Below are positions 8,176 through 17,032 of a DNA stretch of 33,592 nucleotides, piece by piece. The stretch is taken from NCBI GenBank assembly GCA_902801765.1, contig CADCJO010000020.1, positions 1 through 33,592 on the forward strand, written 5' to 3'. The translations under genes were made by a program, and so were the position numbers. Source of the DNA: an uncultured Eubacteriales bacterium (GTDB lineage: Bacteria > Bacillota > Clostridia > Christensenellales > Aristaeellaceae). The notes beneath the pieces are model-generated. The model did no database searches. It saw nothing but the letters and a program-made list of their open reading frames with translations, and had not been told where the DNA came from. How positions within the stretch are numbered: position 1 is the stretch's first letter; each line of letters opens with the position of its first letter.

Positions 8176-9504
8176 TTAATCGTTCAGCTCCGTCACGCCC
8201 TCCGGCTTCACCAGCGCGTAGAGCAGGCGGGCCTTAGGGGTGGGATCGCTGACAAAGGTGAGCGCGTCCAGAATGCGCTGTTCGGTTTCTTTGGCGTTCT
8301 GTTCGCTGGCGGCGTGGAGGGTGCATACGGTGTCCCCTGCCTTGACGAAATCGCCGATGCGCTTTTCCATCACGAAGCCGACGGCGGGGTCAATCTTGTC
8401 CGTTTTGCTGATGCGGCCCGCGCCCATGCGCTGAGCGGCCAGACCGAGGGCCGTGCCGTTCACATGGGAAAGATAACCGTCCTGCCGCGCTTTGACGGGA
8501 TACAGCACCGGCGCTTTGGGCAGCAGGGATACATCGTCGCACACCCGGCAGTCGCCGCCCTGGGCGGTGATCATTTCCTTCAGTTTGCGCAGGCCCGCGC
8601 CGCTCTCCAAAGCGCTGTTCAATTTGGTCAGCGCTTCTTCTTCATTGTTAGCCACGCCCGAGGCGACCAGCATCTGGCTGCCCAGGAACAGGCTCACGTA
8701 TTTCAGCGGCCCCGCCGCGCGGCCAGACAGAATGTCGATGGCTTCCTTCACTTCCAGGGCGTTGCCCACATGGGAGCCCAGCGGCTCTTCCATGCCGCTG
8801 ACCACCGCCACGATCTTTCTTCCCGCGTGGTCGCCGATGCTGACCATCGCCTTTGCCAGTTCGATGGAGGCGTCAAGGGTGGGCATGATCGCGCCTGACC
8901 CGGCCTTCACATCCAGCACGATGGCTTTCGCGCCTGCCGCGAACTTTTTGGACAGGATACTGCTCACGATCAGCGGAACGGAGTCCACGGTGGCGGTTAC
9001 GTCCCGCAGGGCGTAAAGCCGCTTGTCCGCCGGGGCCAGCTGCGGGCTCTGGCCCACCACCGCACACCCGACACGGCGAACAATGGATACAAATTCTTCC
9101 TCCGGCAGCTCCACGCGCATGCCGGGGATGCTTTCCAGTTTATCAATGGTGCCGCCGGTATGGCCCAGGCCGCGCCCGCTCATTTTCAGCACCTTGCCGC
9201 CGCAGGCCGCAACCAGCGGGGCCAGCACCAGGGTGGTGGTGTCGCCCACGCCGCCGGTGGAATGCTTATCCACGGGCGTGCCGCCCACGTCGGGGTTCAG
9301 CATATTGCCGGAGGCGGCCATTTCCATGGTCAGATCGGCGGTTTCCCGCGCGTCCATGCCGTTTAAGCGAATGGCCATCAGCAGCGCCGTCAGCTGATAA
9401 TCGGCGATGGAACCATCCGCCGCGCCTTTCACAAAGTAAGCGATCTGTTCCCGGCTCAGGGCCCGGCCATGTTTTTTGTCTTCCAAAATAGAAATAATAT
9501 CCAT
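8176..9504 (-). CDS. pdp: Pyrimidine-nucleoside phosphorylase
   Basis: This 442-residue cytoplasmic enzyme splits uridine, thymidine or deoxyuridine with phosphate into the free base and (deoxy)ribose-1-phosphate, a step in pyrimidine salvage. The family signature SGRGLGHTGGTIDKLE is intact at about 109-124, and the phosphate-binding segment KHSTGGVGD is at about 80-88. The glycosyltransferase family 3 N-terminal helical domain (1-65), the central alpha/beta domain and the C-terminal PYNP domain (about 340-435) are all present at usual length (B. subtilis Pdp is about 433). I chose the ATG at 9502-9504: GAGGAGGTG lies just before it, while the GTG three codons upstream overlaps that site. No deo partners flank it. 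It appears to be a single-gene unit with a promoter near 9542-9552. Thymidine phosphorylase (deoA) is the only alternative label. Confidence 0.96.
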   Translation of the reverse strand: MDIISILEDKKHGRALSREQIAYFVKGAADGSIADYQLTALLMAIRLNGMDARETADLTMEMAASGNMLNPDVGGTPVDKHSTGGVGDTTTLVLAPLVAACGGKVLKMSGRGLGHTGGTIDKLESIPGMRVELPEEEFVSIVRRVGCAVVGQSPQLAPADKRLYALRDVTATVDSVPLIVSSILSKKFAAGAKAIVLDVKAGSGAIMPTLDASIELAKAMVSIGDHAGRKIVAVVSGMEEPLGSHVGNALEVKEAIDILSGRAAGPLKYVSLFLGSQMLVASGVANNEEEALTKLNSALESGAGLRKLKEMITAQGGDCRVCDDVSLLPKAPVLYPVKARQDGYLSHVNGTALGLAAQRMGAGRISKTDKIDPAVGFVMEKRIGDFVKAGDTVCTLHAASEQNAKETEQRILDALTFVSDPTPKARLLYALVKPEGVTELND

Positions 9505-9541
9505 GCGACACACCTCCTCATCGTAATCATCTATTTTTTCT

Positions 9542-9552
9542 ATTATAGTATA
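9542..9552 (-). promoter_or_regulatory. Probable pdp promoter -10 region
   Basis: On the minus strand two overlapping -10 candidates, TATACT (9547-9552, preceded by TGG as in an extended -10) and TATAAT (9542-9547), lie about 40 bases upstream of the pdp ATG. The matching -35 is poor. Confidence 0.55.
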
Positions 9553-9606
9553 CCATAAATCATGCCTCAGGAAAAGAAAATGAATCTAACGATCCGTTCT
9601 AAAAAT

Positions 9607-9664
9607 TGTAACAAAATTTATAAAAACTCTTGACCTTGTAACAAAAATGTAATAGAATGTAACA
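9607..9664 (+). promoter_or_regulatory. Three TGTAACA words overlapping the SH3-protein promoter
   Basis: TGTAACA occurs at 9607-9613, 9637-9643 and 9658-9664, i.e. upstream of the -35, in the spacer and at the start of transcription. The spacings are 30 and 21 bases, close to three and two helical turns. This looks like a possible operator set for an unknown regulator. Confidence 0.35.
9630..9658 (+). promoter_or_regulatory. Sigma-A promoter of the SH3-repeat cell-wall protein
   Basis: TTGACC (9630-9635), a 17-base spacer and TAGAAT (9653-9658) predict a start near 9665, about 87 bases before the ATG at 9752. Confidence 0.75.
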
Positions 9665-9751
9665 GAAAGGTCGAAATTTCACTTTTTGACGTCTTCCAGC
9701 GTGAACCGGCTCGAACGCCGGGAAAACACAAGTGGATGGAGTGTTGATTTT

Positions 9752-12700
9752 ATGAAGCAGACAGGATTTTTCAATCGGTTGCTTGCCGCCGTGCTGTTCG
9801 TTGTGCTGGTGCTGTCTATAGCGCCTGTAGCACAGGCTGAGACACAGCATGGATATGTGCTCATTCCTGGGACAGGTGGAGACAGAGTCGTCAATTTCCG
9901 CCGTGATCCGAACACAGATGACAACGCAAACTATCCGCTTGCCCGGCTTCCGGAATACTGGGTGATGGAAATTCTTGGAAGTATAACCAAAGGCAGCCAG
10001 ACTTGGTATCATGTGCAAACCAATATCGGTGTTGGTGAAAACGACCCTGTAAAGTATCAAACAGGTTATGTGATGTCCAACTATGTCAAAGTCATGTCGC
10101 CCGAAGAGGAAGAGCGTTACGGCTTTGTTCAGGGAAACTATTTCCATACTGATCCTGAGGCAGGGATCTATACCAATTTTGCTGCGGATACACCGGTCAA
10201 GGAAACCATTCCAAAGATCATCCCCACCGGCACTGTCCTGGGATATGTGTTCATCGTGAACGGCGACGCCACAATCTATGACGCGCCGGCTGGTTCGCCA
10301 ATCGGTTTCTCCATTCCCAAAGGAACGATGGTGGCCTATTTTGAAGTAATTCCTTTCTCCACGAAGGATGCTTACGAATGGCTGCGAATCGGGTATGACG
10401 GGAATGAAGGTTATATCCGCGAGGGCACTTATCAGCGTATCGCGCAGACCAATTACGTCAGTTCGCAGACGGCAGTGCCTATGATCCAGCCGACCGCCGC
10501 CCCGGCTTACGTGGCGCCTGTTCCCACGGCTTATACCGCGCCCACGCTCGTCGCCGGACAGACGCTGGGCATGGTTACGCAGGACAACGTATTCTTCCGC
10601 AAGGACATGTCCACCGCGGGCGACTTCTGGGCCAGGCTGCCCTATGGCTGGACCATGACGGTGCTGGATGTGCAGACCAAGGGCAAGACCACCTGGTACA
10701 AGGTCAAGGGCGGCACGCCCCAAAATCCCAACCGCACGTATACCGGTTACATCCACGGCGACTATTTTATCCTGGTCGGCTCCACCGTGACGGCGACCCC
10801 CGCTCCCTGGTATGTGCCCACCGGCCTGCCCACCGCGGCGCCCACCGCCGCTCCCCAGGGGAATACCAACTACGGTCTGGTGCTGGTGGACGGCGTGAAT
10901 ATGCGTCAGTCTCCCGGCGGCACCACGGTGAACGTGCTGCGTCTGAACACTGTGGTAACAATTCTGTCCAAGCCCACAAGCTTCACGGCCAACGATTGGT
11001 ATTTTATCAAATACAACGATACGATGGGCTATCTGCCCGCCACTTCCATGCGGGTGCTCAACTCGTATGAGCTGGCCAATTATCAGCTGCCCGACGGTGT
11101 AGTGGTCACCGCCTCGCCCACCCCTCCCGTCCTGCCCGCAGGCGTGAAGGGCTATGTGAAGCTGATCAAGGACAAGGTCAATATCCGCGAAAACCCCAAC
11201 GGAAAAATCCTCACCGAGACGGATAAATCCAAACTGCCCATAGGCAAGGTGCTGCCCTACTACGACGGTCCCTCCGCTGTGATCGACGGTTTCATCTGGG
11301 TGCAGGTCAAGGAAAACAACATCACCGGTTATATCCGCAACGACTGCTTCAGCTACTGCGACGCGCAGGGCAATATCATCGCCGCGCCTACCCAGGCGCC
11401 CGCGGTGATCGTGACTCCCACGCCCAATCCCCTCGTTCCCGGCGGCGGCCAGGGTTATATCAAGCTGCTCAAGGGCGGTGTGAATCTGCGCGCCACGCCC
11501 GGCGGGAATACCATCGCCCAGCTGGCGAAGGATACCGTGCTGCCGTACTTTAACGTGACGACCAAGAACGGCACATCGCTGGAAACCTGGTATGAAGTGT
11601 TCTGGCCTGAAAGGGGCACGTTCGGCTTCATCCTGGCCACGATGGCTCAGGTCTGCGACGCGCAGGGGAACGCCCTCACGCCCGCGCTGCCCACCGGCAG
11701 CCCTGTTGCCGGCATCGGTTATGTGGCCACGAAGGTATCCGGCGTATGGCTCCGCGCCACGCCCTATACTGACGGCGACATCGTGGGCCAGATCAAGCAG
11801 AAGGGCACCGTACTGCCCCAGATCAGCGCGGTGATCAGGAACGGCTACGACTGGTATCCCGTGCAGACCAAGGAAGGCCTGCGGGGCTACCTGCGCGGCG
11901 ACTGCGTGTTCGAGCTGGCCGAGTGGCAGCTGGAGGAATTCCAGCGCTCCGGCAAGGTGGCCACCCCCACGCCCGGCCCCGCCACGCCGCGGCCCGGCAA
12001 CAGCAATTATATCATGACCACGGCGGATAAGGTGTATATCCGTCAGAGCCCCAGCACAAAAGCAACGGCCATCGGCCAGGTGCCGCTGGGCAGCGTGATG
12101 CGCTTTACCACCACCCAGACCACCGGCCTGGGCACCAAGAACCAGATCACCTGGTATCAGGTGACTTACGCCGGCCAAGTGGGCTGGCTGCACGGCGGCT
12201 ATGCCCGCGTGCTGAGCAACGCGGAATACGACGCCATGAACGCCACCCCGACTCCGATCCCCGGCACCACCGCCGTACCCACCGCCCCGCCGGTGCTGGA
12301 AGACCTGAGCGATCTGGCCGTCACCACTTTGGATCGGGTCAACATCCGCGCCAGCGCTTCCATGAGCGGCCGGGATATTTACATGATCGACAAGGCCAAC
12401 ACCGAGGTCACCTACCTGGGCAAGTACGTTGCTCCCGACGCGGCCAAGAACAATAACTACTACTGGTTCAATATCCGCTACGGCAAGGTGACCGGCTGGG
12501 TGCGCGGCGACTGCATCCACGTGCTGACCCAGGCTGAAAAGAACGCGCGGAAAGCCAATCCTTCCGCTCCTGTCGTTCCGCCAGCCACAAGCTACCGCAG
12601 CCTGGCCAAGGGTGATTCCGGCGATGATGTGTACGCTTTGCAGTACAGGCTGTATCAGCTGGGTTACCTGGCAGGTCCCGAGGTGGACGGCAATTACAAG

Positions 12701-13372
12701 GACACCACGGTCACTGCTGTGCGCGCCTTCCAGCAGGCCAAGGGCCTGACCGCCGACGGCATCGCGGGTATCCAGACCCAGCAGGCCCTGTACGGCACGC
12801 AGGTCATCGTGACCCCCGCGCCCGGCTATAACGGCGGCACCGCCAGCCAGTATGTGGACGGCTCCTCTACCTCCGTCACGCTTTATCCCGTGGAAAAGAT
12901 CGACTGGTTCAACGGCGGCATCCAGGATATCTGGCCCAACGGCGCCGTGGCCATCCTGACCGACGTATACACCGGCATCTCCTTCAAGGCCCAGCGTCTC
13001 TACGGCGGCAACCATGCCGACTGCGAACCCGTGGACACCGCCGACACCGCCGCCATCTGCGCCATTTATGGCGTCAGCAAGCCCCAGGAAATCGAGGACC
13101 GCGAGAGCGAGCTGCAGTCCTACCGCCGCCGTCCCACCTGGGTCACCGTGGGCGGGCGCACCTTCTGCGCTTCCGTGTACGGCATTCCCCATAACTACTC
13201 CGGCGACCGCATCCCCAACAACGGCTATAACGGCCAGTTCTGCGTCCACTTCACCAACAGCCGGACGCACACCAGCAACATCGTGGACCCGGACGCCAGC
13301 TACAACAACTACTTCGGAGCGCAGAGCGCCATTCAGTACGCGTACGAGCACTCCATCAGCGGACAGAAATAA
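9752..13372 (+). CDS. Secreted SH3-repeat, peptidoglycan-binding cell-wall protein
   Basis: The protein has 1206 residues. A signal peptide (about 1-30, cleavage near AQA-E) is followed by about nine bacterial SH3-type modules, each with VNIR-, VNMR- or VYIRQSP-like starts and a G(Y/W)(I/V/L)RGD-like end. They are joined by Thr/Pro/Ala linkers typical of surface proteins. Near residue 955 comes a peptidoglycan-binding-1 domain (LAKGDSGDDVYALQYRL, then AFQQAKGLTADGIAG). The last ~165 residues form a conserved-looking domain with GNHADCEP, GRTFCASVYGIPH, NGQFCVHF and SRTH; it is His/Cys rich like a hydrolase or transpeptidase but lacks the usual L,D-transpeptidase HGC signature. I chose the ATG at 9752 because GGAG precedes it and the signal peptide begins there. 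The first ~750 bases are visibly lower in GC than the rest. Probably binds or remodels cell wall. Confidence 0.85.
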   Translation: MKQTGFFNRLLAAVLFVVLVLSIAPVAQAETQHGYVLIPGTGGDRVVNFRRDPNTDDNANYPLARLPEYWVMEILGSITKGSQTWYHVQTNIGVGENDPVKYQTGYVMSNYVKVMSPEEEERYGFVQGNYFHTDPEAGIYTNFAADTPVKETIPKIIPTGTVLGYVFIVNGDATIYDAPAGSPIGFSIPKGTMVAYFEVIPFSTKDAYEWLRIGYDGNEGYIREGTYQRIAQTNYVSSQTAVPMIQPTAAPAYVAPVPTAYTAPTLVAGQTLGMVTQDNVFFRKDMSTAGDFWARLPYGWTMTVLDVQTKGKTTWYKVKGGTPQNPNRTYTGYIHGDYFILVGSTVTATPAPWYVPTGLPTAAPTAAPQGNTNYGLVLVDGVNMRQSPGGTTVNVLRLNTVVTILSKPTSFTANDWYFIKYNDTMGYLPATSMRVLNSYELANYQLPDGVVVTASPTPPVLPAGVKGYVKLIKDKVNIRENPNGKILTETDKSKLPIGKVLPYYDGPSAVIDGFIWVQVKENNITGYIRNDCFSYCDAQGNIIAAPTQAPAVIVTPTPNPLVPGGGQGYIKLLKGGVNLRATPGGNTIAQLAKDTVLPYFNVTTKNGTSLETWYEVFWPERGTFGFILATMAQVCDAQGNALTPALPTGSPVAGIGYVATKVSGVWLRATPYTDGDIVGQIKQKGTVLPQISAVIRNGYDWYPVQTKEGLRGYLRGDCVFELAEWQLEEFQRSGKVATPTPGPATPRPGNSNYIMTTADKVYIRQSPSTKATAIGQVPLGSVMRFTTTQTTGLGTKNQITWYQVTYAGQVGWLHGGYARVLSNAEYDAMNATPTPIPGTTAVPTAPPVLEDLSDLAVTTLDRVNIRASASMSGRDIYMIDKANTEVTYLGKYVAPDAAKNNNYYWFNIRYGKVTGWVRGDCIHVLTQAEKNARKANPSAPVVPPATSYRSLAKGDSGDDVYALQYRLYQLGYLAGPEVDGNYKDTTVTAVRAFQQAKGLTADGIAGIQTQQALYGTQVIVTPAPGYNGGTASQYVDGSSTSVTLYPVEKIDWFNGGIQDIWPNGAVAILTDVYTGISFKAQRLYGGNHADCEPVDTADTAAICAIYGVSKPQEIEDRESELQSYRRRPTWVTVGGRTFCASVYGIPHNYSGDRIPNNGYNGQFCVHFTNSRTHTSNIVDPDASYNNYFGAQSAIQYAYEHSISGQK

Positions 13373-13376
13373 AAAC

Positions 13377-14588
13377 ATGAACGATGTGATCATCATCGGC
13401 GGAGGCGCGGCGGGTTTGACCGCCGCGCTTTCCGCATCACGGCGGGGCGCGAAGGCGACCGTGCTGGAAGCCGCGCCGCGCATCGGCAGAAAAATATTGG
13501 CATCCGGCAACGGCCGGTGCAATCTTGCCAATCTGGGCGCAATGCGGTACAATGGTGATACCGCCCTGGCCAGTGCGATCCTGGCCGCATATCCCGTGGA
13601 AAAGGTGCTGTCCTTTTTCACGGAGCTGGGCCTTGTGACCATCGAGGAAGCGGGCGGCAGGGTCTATCCCGCCTGCGGACAGGCGGCGGCGGTGCTGGAC
13701 GTGCTGCGGCTGGCACTGGACAGGCAGCATGTACAGATTGTCTGTGAAGCGCCAGTGACGAAGCTGACGAAATCGAAAGCGGGCTTTCAGGCCGTCACAC
13801 CCCAGGGAACTTTTGAAGCCAAGGCCGTGGTCGCCGCCTTCGGCGGCATGGCGGGCGGGAAGCTGGGTCATGACGGCGGGGCATACCAATTGCTGACGAA
13901 ATTGGGGCATACCCTCGTTTCTCCACGGCCCGCGCTGACAGCGCTGGTGACGGAGAAGAAAGCGGTCAAGGGCCTCAGCGGCCTGCGGCTGCCTGCCAGG
14001 CTGACGTTATGCGACGGGGCAAAGCCCGTCGAAGCCGCGTCGGGGGAAGCGCTGTTCACCGATTACGGCGTCAGCGGGGTGTGCGCCATGCAGCTGTCCC
14101 GCAGAGCGGGGGAACTGTTAAACCAAGGAAAGCAGCCCACGCTGTACCTGGATTTTTCCCCCATGCTGGGCCTGATTCCCCGGATTTATGACCGGGTGGA
14201 AGCGGCTGATCCCTTTCAAAATGTCTCTTTGCTTCTGTCATGCTTAAAGGAGCGGCAGCATACCCTGCTGCAAGGAGCGCTGCTCACCGGACTGGCGCCC
14301 CGGTTATTGGCCGAACGGCTGAAAGGCATGAGCCTGCCGGATATGGCAAAGCACCTGGCCGCCTTCCCCGCGCCGATTCTTGGTGTGCGCGGGATGGAAA
14401 ACGCCCAGGTCACCGCGGGCGGCATCCGGGGCAGCGAGTTTGACCCCCGCACCCTGCAATCCCGCAGGTGTCCCGGCCTGTTCGCCGCCGGGGAAGCGCT
14501 GGACGTGGACGGCGACTGCGGCGGCTTCAACCTGCAATTTGCTTTCGCCTCCGGCCTCATCGCCGGGGAGAACGCGGCGCGGGTGTAA
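13377..14588 (+). CDS. HI0933/YhiN-family FAD-dependent oxidoreductase
   Basis: This 403-residue cytoplasmic flavoprotein has an N-terminal Rossmann FAD motif (GGGAAG at 8-13), then the family hallmark GRKILASGNGRCN (about 37-49), and a C-terminal FAD-closing segment with AAGEALDVDGDCGGFNLQ and AFASGLIAGENAA. A TAGGI motif precedes the last part. The family (BaiN/YhiN/HI0933) is widespread and its physiological substrate is mostly unknown; some members are annotated aminoacetone oxidase-like. The start is the ATG 4 bases after the SH3-protein stop, with no strong ribosome binding site, so translation may be coupled to the gene before it. The annotation is firm at family level only. Confidence 0.93.
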   Translation: MNDVIIIGGGAAGLTAALSASRRGAKATVLEAAPRIGRKILASGNGRCNLANLGAMRYNGDTALASAILAAYPVEKVLSFFTELGLVTIEEAGGRVYPACGQAAAVLDVLRLALDRQHVQIVCEAPVTKLTKSKAGFQAVTPQGTFEAKAVVAAFGGMAGGKLGHDGGAYQLLTKLGHTLVSPRPALTALVTEKKAVKGLSGLRLPARLTLCDGAKPVEAASGEALFTDYGVSGVCAMQLSRRAGELLNQGKQPTLYLDFSPMLGLIPRIYDRVEAADPFQNVSLLLSCLKERQHTLLQGALLTGLAPRLLAERLKGMSLPDMAKHLAAFPAPILGVRGMENAQVTAGGIRGSEFDPRTLQSRRCPGLFAAGEALDVDGDCGGFNLQFAFASGLIAGENAARV

Positions 14589-14592
14589 AAAA

Positions 14593-14630
14593 GAACGGTT
14601 TCCCCCAGACCCCCTTCCAAGAAAGCCATA
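14593..14630. repeat. 38-bp intergenic repeat, copy 1
   Basis: These 38 bases match 15307-15344 with three mismatches. They start just after the flavoprotein stop. This copy lacks the left half of the palindrome seen in copy 2. Confidence 0.8.
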
Positions 14631-14662
14631 CAGAAACAGTCAAAAATAAGGGAGAAATGATG

Positions 14663-15265
14663 ATGAGCGAACAATTTATCCCTCTCAATCCCGGCACGCT
14701 GCTGGCCCCGGTGCCCGCGGTGATGGTATCCTGCGCCCTGCCGGGACAGAAGCCCAATATCGTCACCATCGCCTGGGCAGGCACGGTCTGCTCCGACCCG
14801 CCCATGTGCTCCATCTCCGTACGGAAGGAGCGCTTTTCCCATCCGATCATCCGGGAGTCCGGAGAGTTTATCATCAACCTCTGCGGGGAAGACCAGCTGA
14901 AAGACATGGACTACTGCGGCGTGAAATCGGGCCGGGACGTGGATAAGTTCGCCGAGCGGCATTTGACCCCCGTATCCGTGCCGGACTTTGCCGCGCCCGC
15001 CATCGGCGAATGTCCGCTGTATCTGGCCTGCAAGGTCACGTCGGTGCAGGAGCTGGGCAGCCATGACCTGTTTCTGGGCCGAATCGAGCGGGTGGGCGTC
15101 AAGCCCGATCTCATGGACGAAGCGGGCCGTATCGATTACAGCAAAGCGAAATTGATAGCTTACAACCACGGCAACTATTACGCCCTGGGCCAGGCGCTGG
15201 GCTTCTTCGGCTATTCCGTCGCCGCGCCGGATGTGCTTAAGCGGCGGATGGAAGCGCTGAGATAA
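14663..15265 (+). CDS. Flavin reductase-like (flavoredoxin) family protein
   Basis: This protein of about 200 residues has the flavin-reductase-like domain that binds FMN non-covalently. Visible family features are the N-terminal LLAPVPAVMVSC, the flavin-binding strand NIVTIAWAGTVCSDPPMCSISV, RESGEFIINL in the middle, an ECPLYLACKV strand, and a C-terminal RIDYSKAKLIAYNHGNYYALG. Members serve as flavoredoxins, flavin reductases or electron carriers; which one applies here is not shown. Three ATGs sit in a row (14657, 14660, 14663); I chose the last because GGGAG lies 8 bases before it, and the choice changes only two residues. It follows an FAD oxidoreductase on the same strand, so a redox partnership is possible but unproven. 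Confidence 0.88.
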   Translation: MSEQFIPLNPGTLLAPVPAVMVSCALPGQKPNIVTIAWAGTVCSDPPMCSISVRKERFSHPIIRESGEFIINLCGEDQLKDMDYCGVKSGRDVDKFAERHLTPVSVPDFAAPAIGECPLYLACKVTSVQELGSHDLFLGRIERVGVKPDLMDEAGRIDYSKAKLIAYNHGNYYALGQALGFFGYSVAAPDVLKRRMEALR

Positions 15266-15276
15266 GATGGGTGTGT

Positions 15277-15323
15277 TCTGGTGGAAACCACTCTTTGGAG
15301 GCCAAAGAGCGGTTTCCGCCAGA
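15277..15323. repeat. 22-bp-arm palindrome between the flavin reductase gene and dnaX
   Basis: Arms 15277-15298 and 15302-15323 are inverted copies with two mismatches around a 3-base loop. The right arm runs into the 38-bp repeat copy 2. It begins 11 bases after the flavin reductase stop. No T-run follows directly, so it is not a standard terminator. Confidence 0.8.
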
Positions 15324-15344
15324 CCCCCTTCCGAGAAAGCCATA
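15307..15344. repeat. 38-bp intergenic repeat, copy 2
   Basis: This is the second copy of the element at 14593-14630 (35 of 38 bases identical). Here it overlaps the right arm of the 22-bp palindrome and lies upstream of dnaX. Confidence 0.8.
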
Positions 15345-15409
15345 AAGGATTTCGGACTTTTTTCCCTGTGGCTGTACAGATACCCGCTTATAGAATGGAG
15401 GACACAACG

Positions 15410-17014
15410 TTGTACCAAGCCCTGTACCGGGTCTGGCGGCCCAAGACTTTTTCGGATATGGTGGGCCAGGAGGCCATCGTGCGCACGCTGCGGAACCAGG
15501 TGAACACGGGCCGCATCGCCCACGCCTACCTGTTCTGCGGCAGCCGCGGCACGGGCAAAACCAGCGCCGCCCGCATCCTGACGAGGGCCATCAACTGCCA
15601 AAACCCCAAAAACGGCGACCCCTGCGGGGAATGCGCCTCCTGCCAGATGATTGAAAGCGGCACGTCCTTCGATGTGTACGAAATGGACGCTGCCAGCAAC
15701 AGCCGCGTGGAAGAGATCCGCGAGCTGCTGGAAAAGGTGGACTATCCGCCCCAGTTCGGCAAATACAAGGTGTACATCATCGACGAAGTGCACATGCTCT
15801 CCAACGCCGCGTTCAACGCGCTGCTGAAAACGCTGGAGGAGCCGCCGGAATACATGGTGTTCATCCTGGCCACCACCGAGCCACAGAAGCTGCCCTCCAC
15901 CATCCTGTCCCGCTGCCAGCGGTACGACTTTGGCCGCTATTCCGAAGATCAGATCGCCGGGCATTTGGAGCATGTCGTCACGGAAAGTGGAGAAAAGGCC
16001 GAGCCGGAAGCCCTGAACCTGATCGCCCGCGCCGCCGAAGGCGGGATGCGCGACGCCCTGTCCATCCTGGATATGTGCATGGGCGGCGGCGAAACCATCA
16101 CCGAGGAGCATGTCCGCGCCGCACTGGGCACGGCGGACCGGGCGTTCCTGTTTTCCTTCGCCGACGCGCTGGCCCATAAGGACGCGGCGGAAGCCCTGAA
16201 ACGAATTGACGAACTGATGCGCGGTGGGCGGGACGTGCAGGTGTTTTTGAAGGACGTGTCCGCCCACCTGCGCTTGCTGATGGCGGCGATGCTCTGCGGC
16301 CCCGGCGAAGCGCTGCCGGGCGCCAGCGGGGAAAACATGCGCCGCTATGCCGACCAGGCCAAGCAGTTTTCCCAGCAGCGGCTTTTGCGGGTGCTGGATC
16401 TGTGTATGAAGGCCGAGGCGGACACCCGCTGGGCGGCGTCGGCCCGGTCGGTGCTGGAAATCTTCGCCCTCCGCGCCTGCGACCAGCCGGAAGAAAAAGA
16501 TATTGAAGCCCTGCTGGAGCGCGTGGCCGAGCTGGAGCACGAGCTGGCCGAGCTGAAAGCCACCGGCGTGCGCGTCGCCTCCGCGCCTGCGGAAACGGTT
16601 GGACAGGCTCCTCGGAAAGCCGCCGCTCCCAAACCCGCGCCGATTGTGGAAACGCCTGTGCCCGACGGCAGCAAAGCGCCGAAGGACGTATGGAACGATA
16701 TGCTCAAACTGCTCAAAAAGACCGAGCCCTCCATTTACGGCCCCCTGTCCCGCGCAAAGTACGGCGGGTATCAGGACGGCGTGTATAAGGCGCTGTTCCT
16801 GCCGGGGGAAGAAATCTTCCAGAACATGCTGTCCAATGAAAAACATAAGGCCAAGATCGAAGCGGCGCTCAACCAAAGCGGCAGCCTGAACGCCAGGTTC
16901 GAGGCCGCGTCCCAGCTTCCCCCGCCCGACCCGGACGCGGGCAGGCGTCAGGAGCAGAGCCTGTCCAGCCTGATTGATGTGTTCGGGCGGGACAAGGTGC
17001 AGATTGACGAGTGA
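15410..17014 (+). CDS. dnaX: DNA polymerase III subunit gamma/tau
   Basis: This 534-residue AAA+ subunit of the clamp loader opens the beta clamp (dnaN, also in this window) and organises the replicase. Motifs: N-terminal MYQALYRVWRPKTF, Walker A GSRGTGKT (44-51), a zinc site with C63, C72, C75 and C78, Walker B IIDEVHML (123-130), and the sensor/SRC motif LSRC at 166-169. The helical lid and collar domains follow, then an Ala/Pro linker (about 405-430) and a short tau-like C-terminus. I chose the TTG at 15410 because GGAGG lies 8 bases upstream and it gives the family N-terminus; the in-frame ATG at 15395 has no ribosome binding site. The usual ybaB and recR do not follow it. Confidence 0.96.
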   Translation: MYQALYRVWRPKTFSDMVGQEAIVRTLRNQVNTGRIAHAYLFCGSRGTGKTSAARILTRAINCQNPKNGDPCGECASCQMIESGTSFDVYEMDAASNSRVEEIRELLEKVDYPPQFGKYKVYIIDEVHMLSNAAFNALLKTLEEPPEYMVFILATTEPQKLPSTILSRCQRYDFGRYSEDQIAGHLEHVVTESGEKAEPEALNLIARAAEGGMRDALSILDMCMGGGETITEEHVRAALGTADRAFLFSFADALAHKDAAEALKRIDELMRGGRDVQVFLKDVSAHLRLLMAAMLCGPGEALPGASGENMRRYADQAKQFSQQRLLRVLDLCMKAEADTRWAASARSVLEIFALRACDQPEEKDIEALLERVAELEHELAELKATGVRVASAPAETVGQAPRKAAAPKPAPIVETPVPDGSKAPKDVWNDMLKLLKKTEPSIYGPLSRAKYGGYQDGVYKALFLPGEEIFQNMLSNEKHKAKIEAALNQSGSLNARFEAASQLPPPDPDAGRRQEQSLSSLIDVFGRDKVQIDE

Positions 17015-17032
17015 GGCAGGACGTTGGAGATC

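Noticed and set aside
9599-13642. A 1347-codon open frame on the minus strand covering the SH3-repeat gene
   Set aside because: It mirrors a real gene with a signal peptide, SH3 modules and a promoter. The antisense product is Gly/Ala/His/Val-rich low complexity with no domain, and GC-rich codon bias explains why it stays open.
15281-15409. N-terminal extension of dnaX from an ATG at 15281
   Set aside because: It would translate the palindrome and the 38-bp repeat, and the family N-terminus begins at the TTG after GGAGG.
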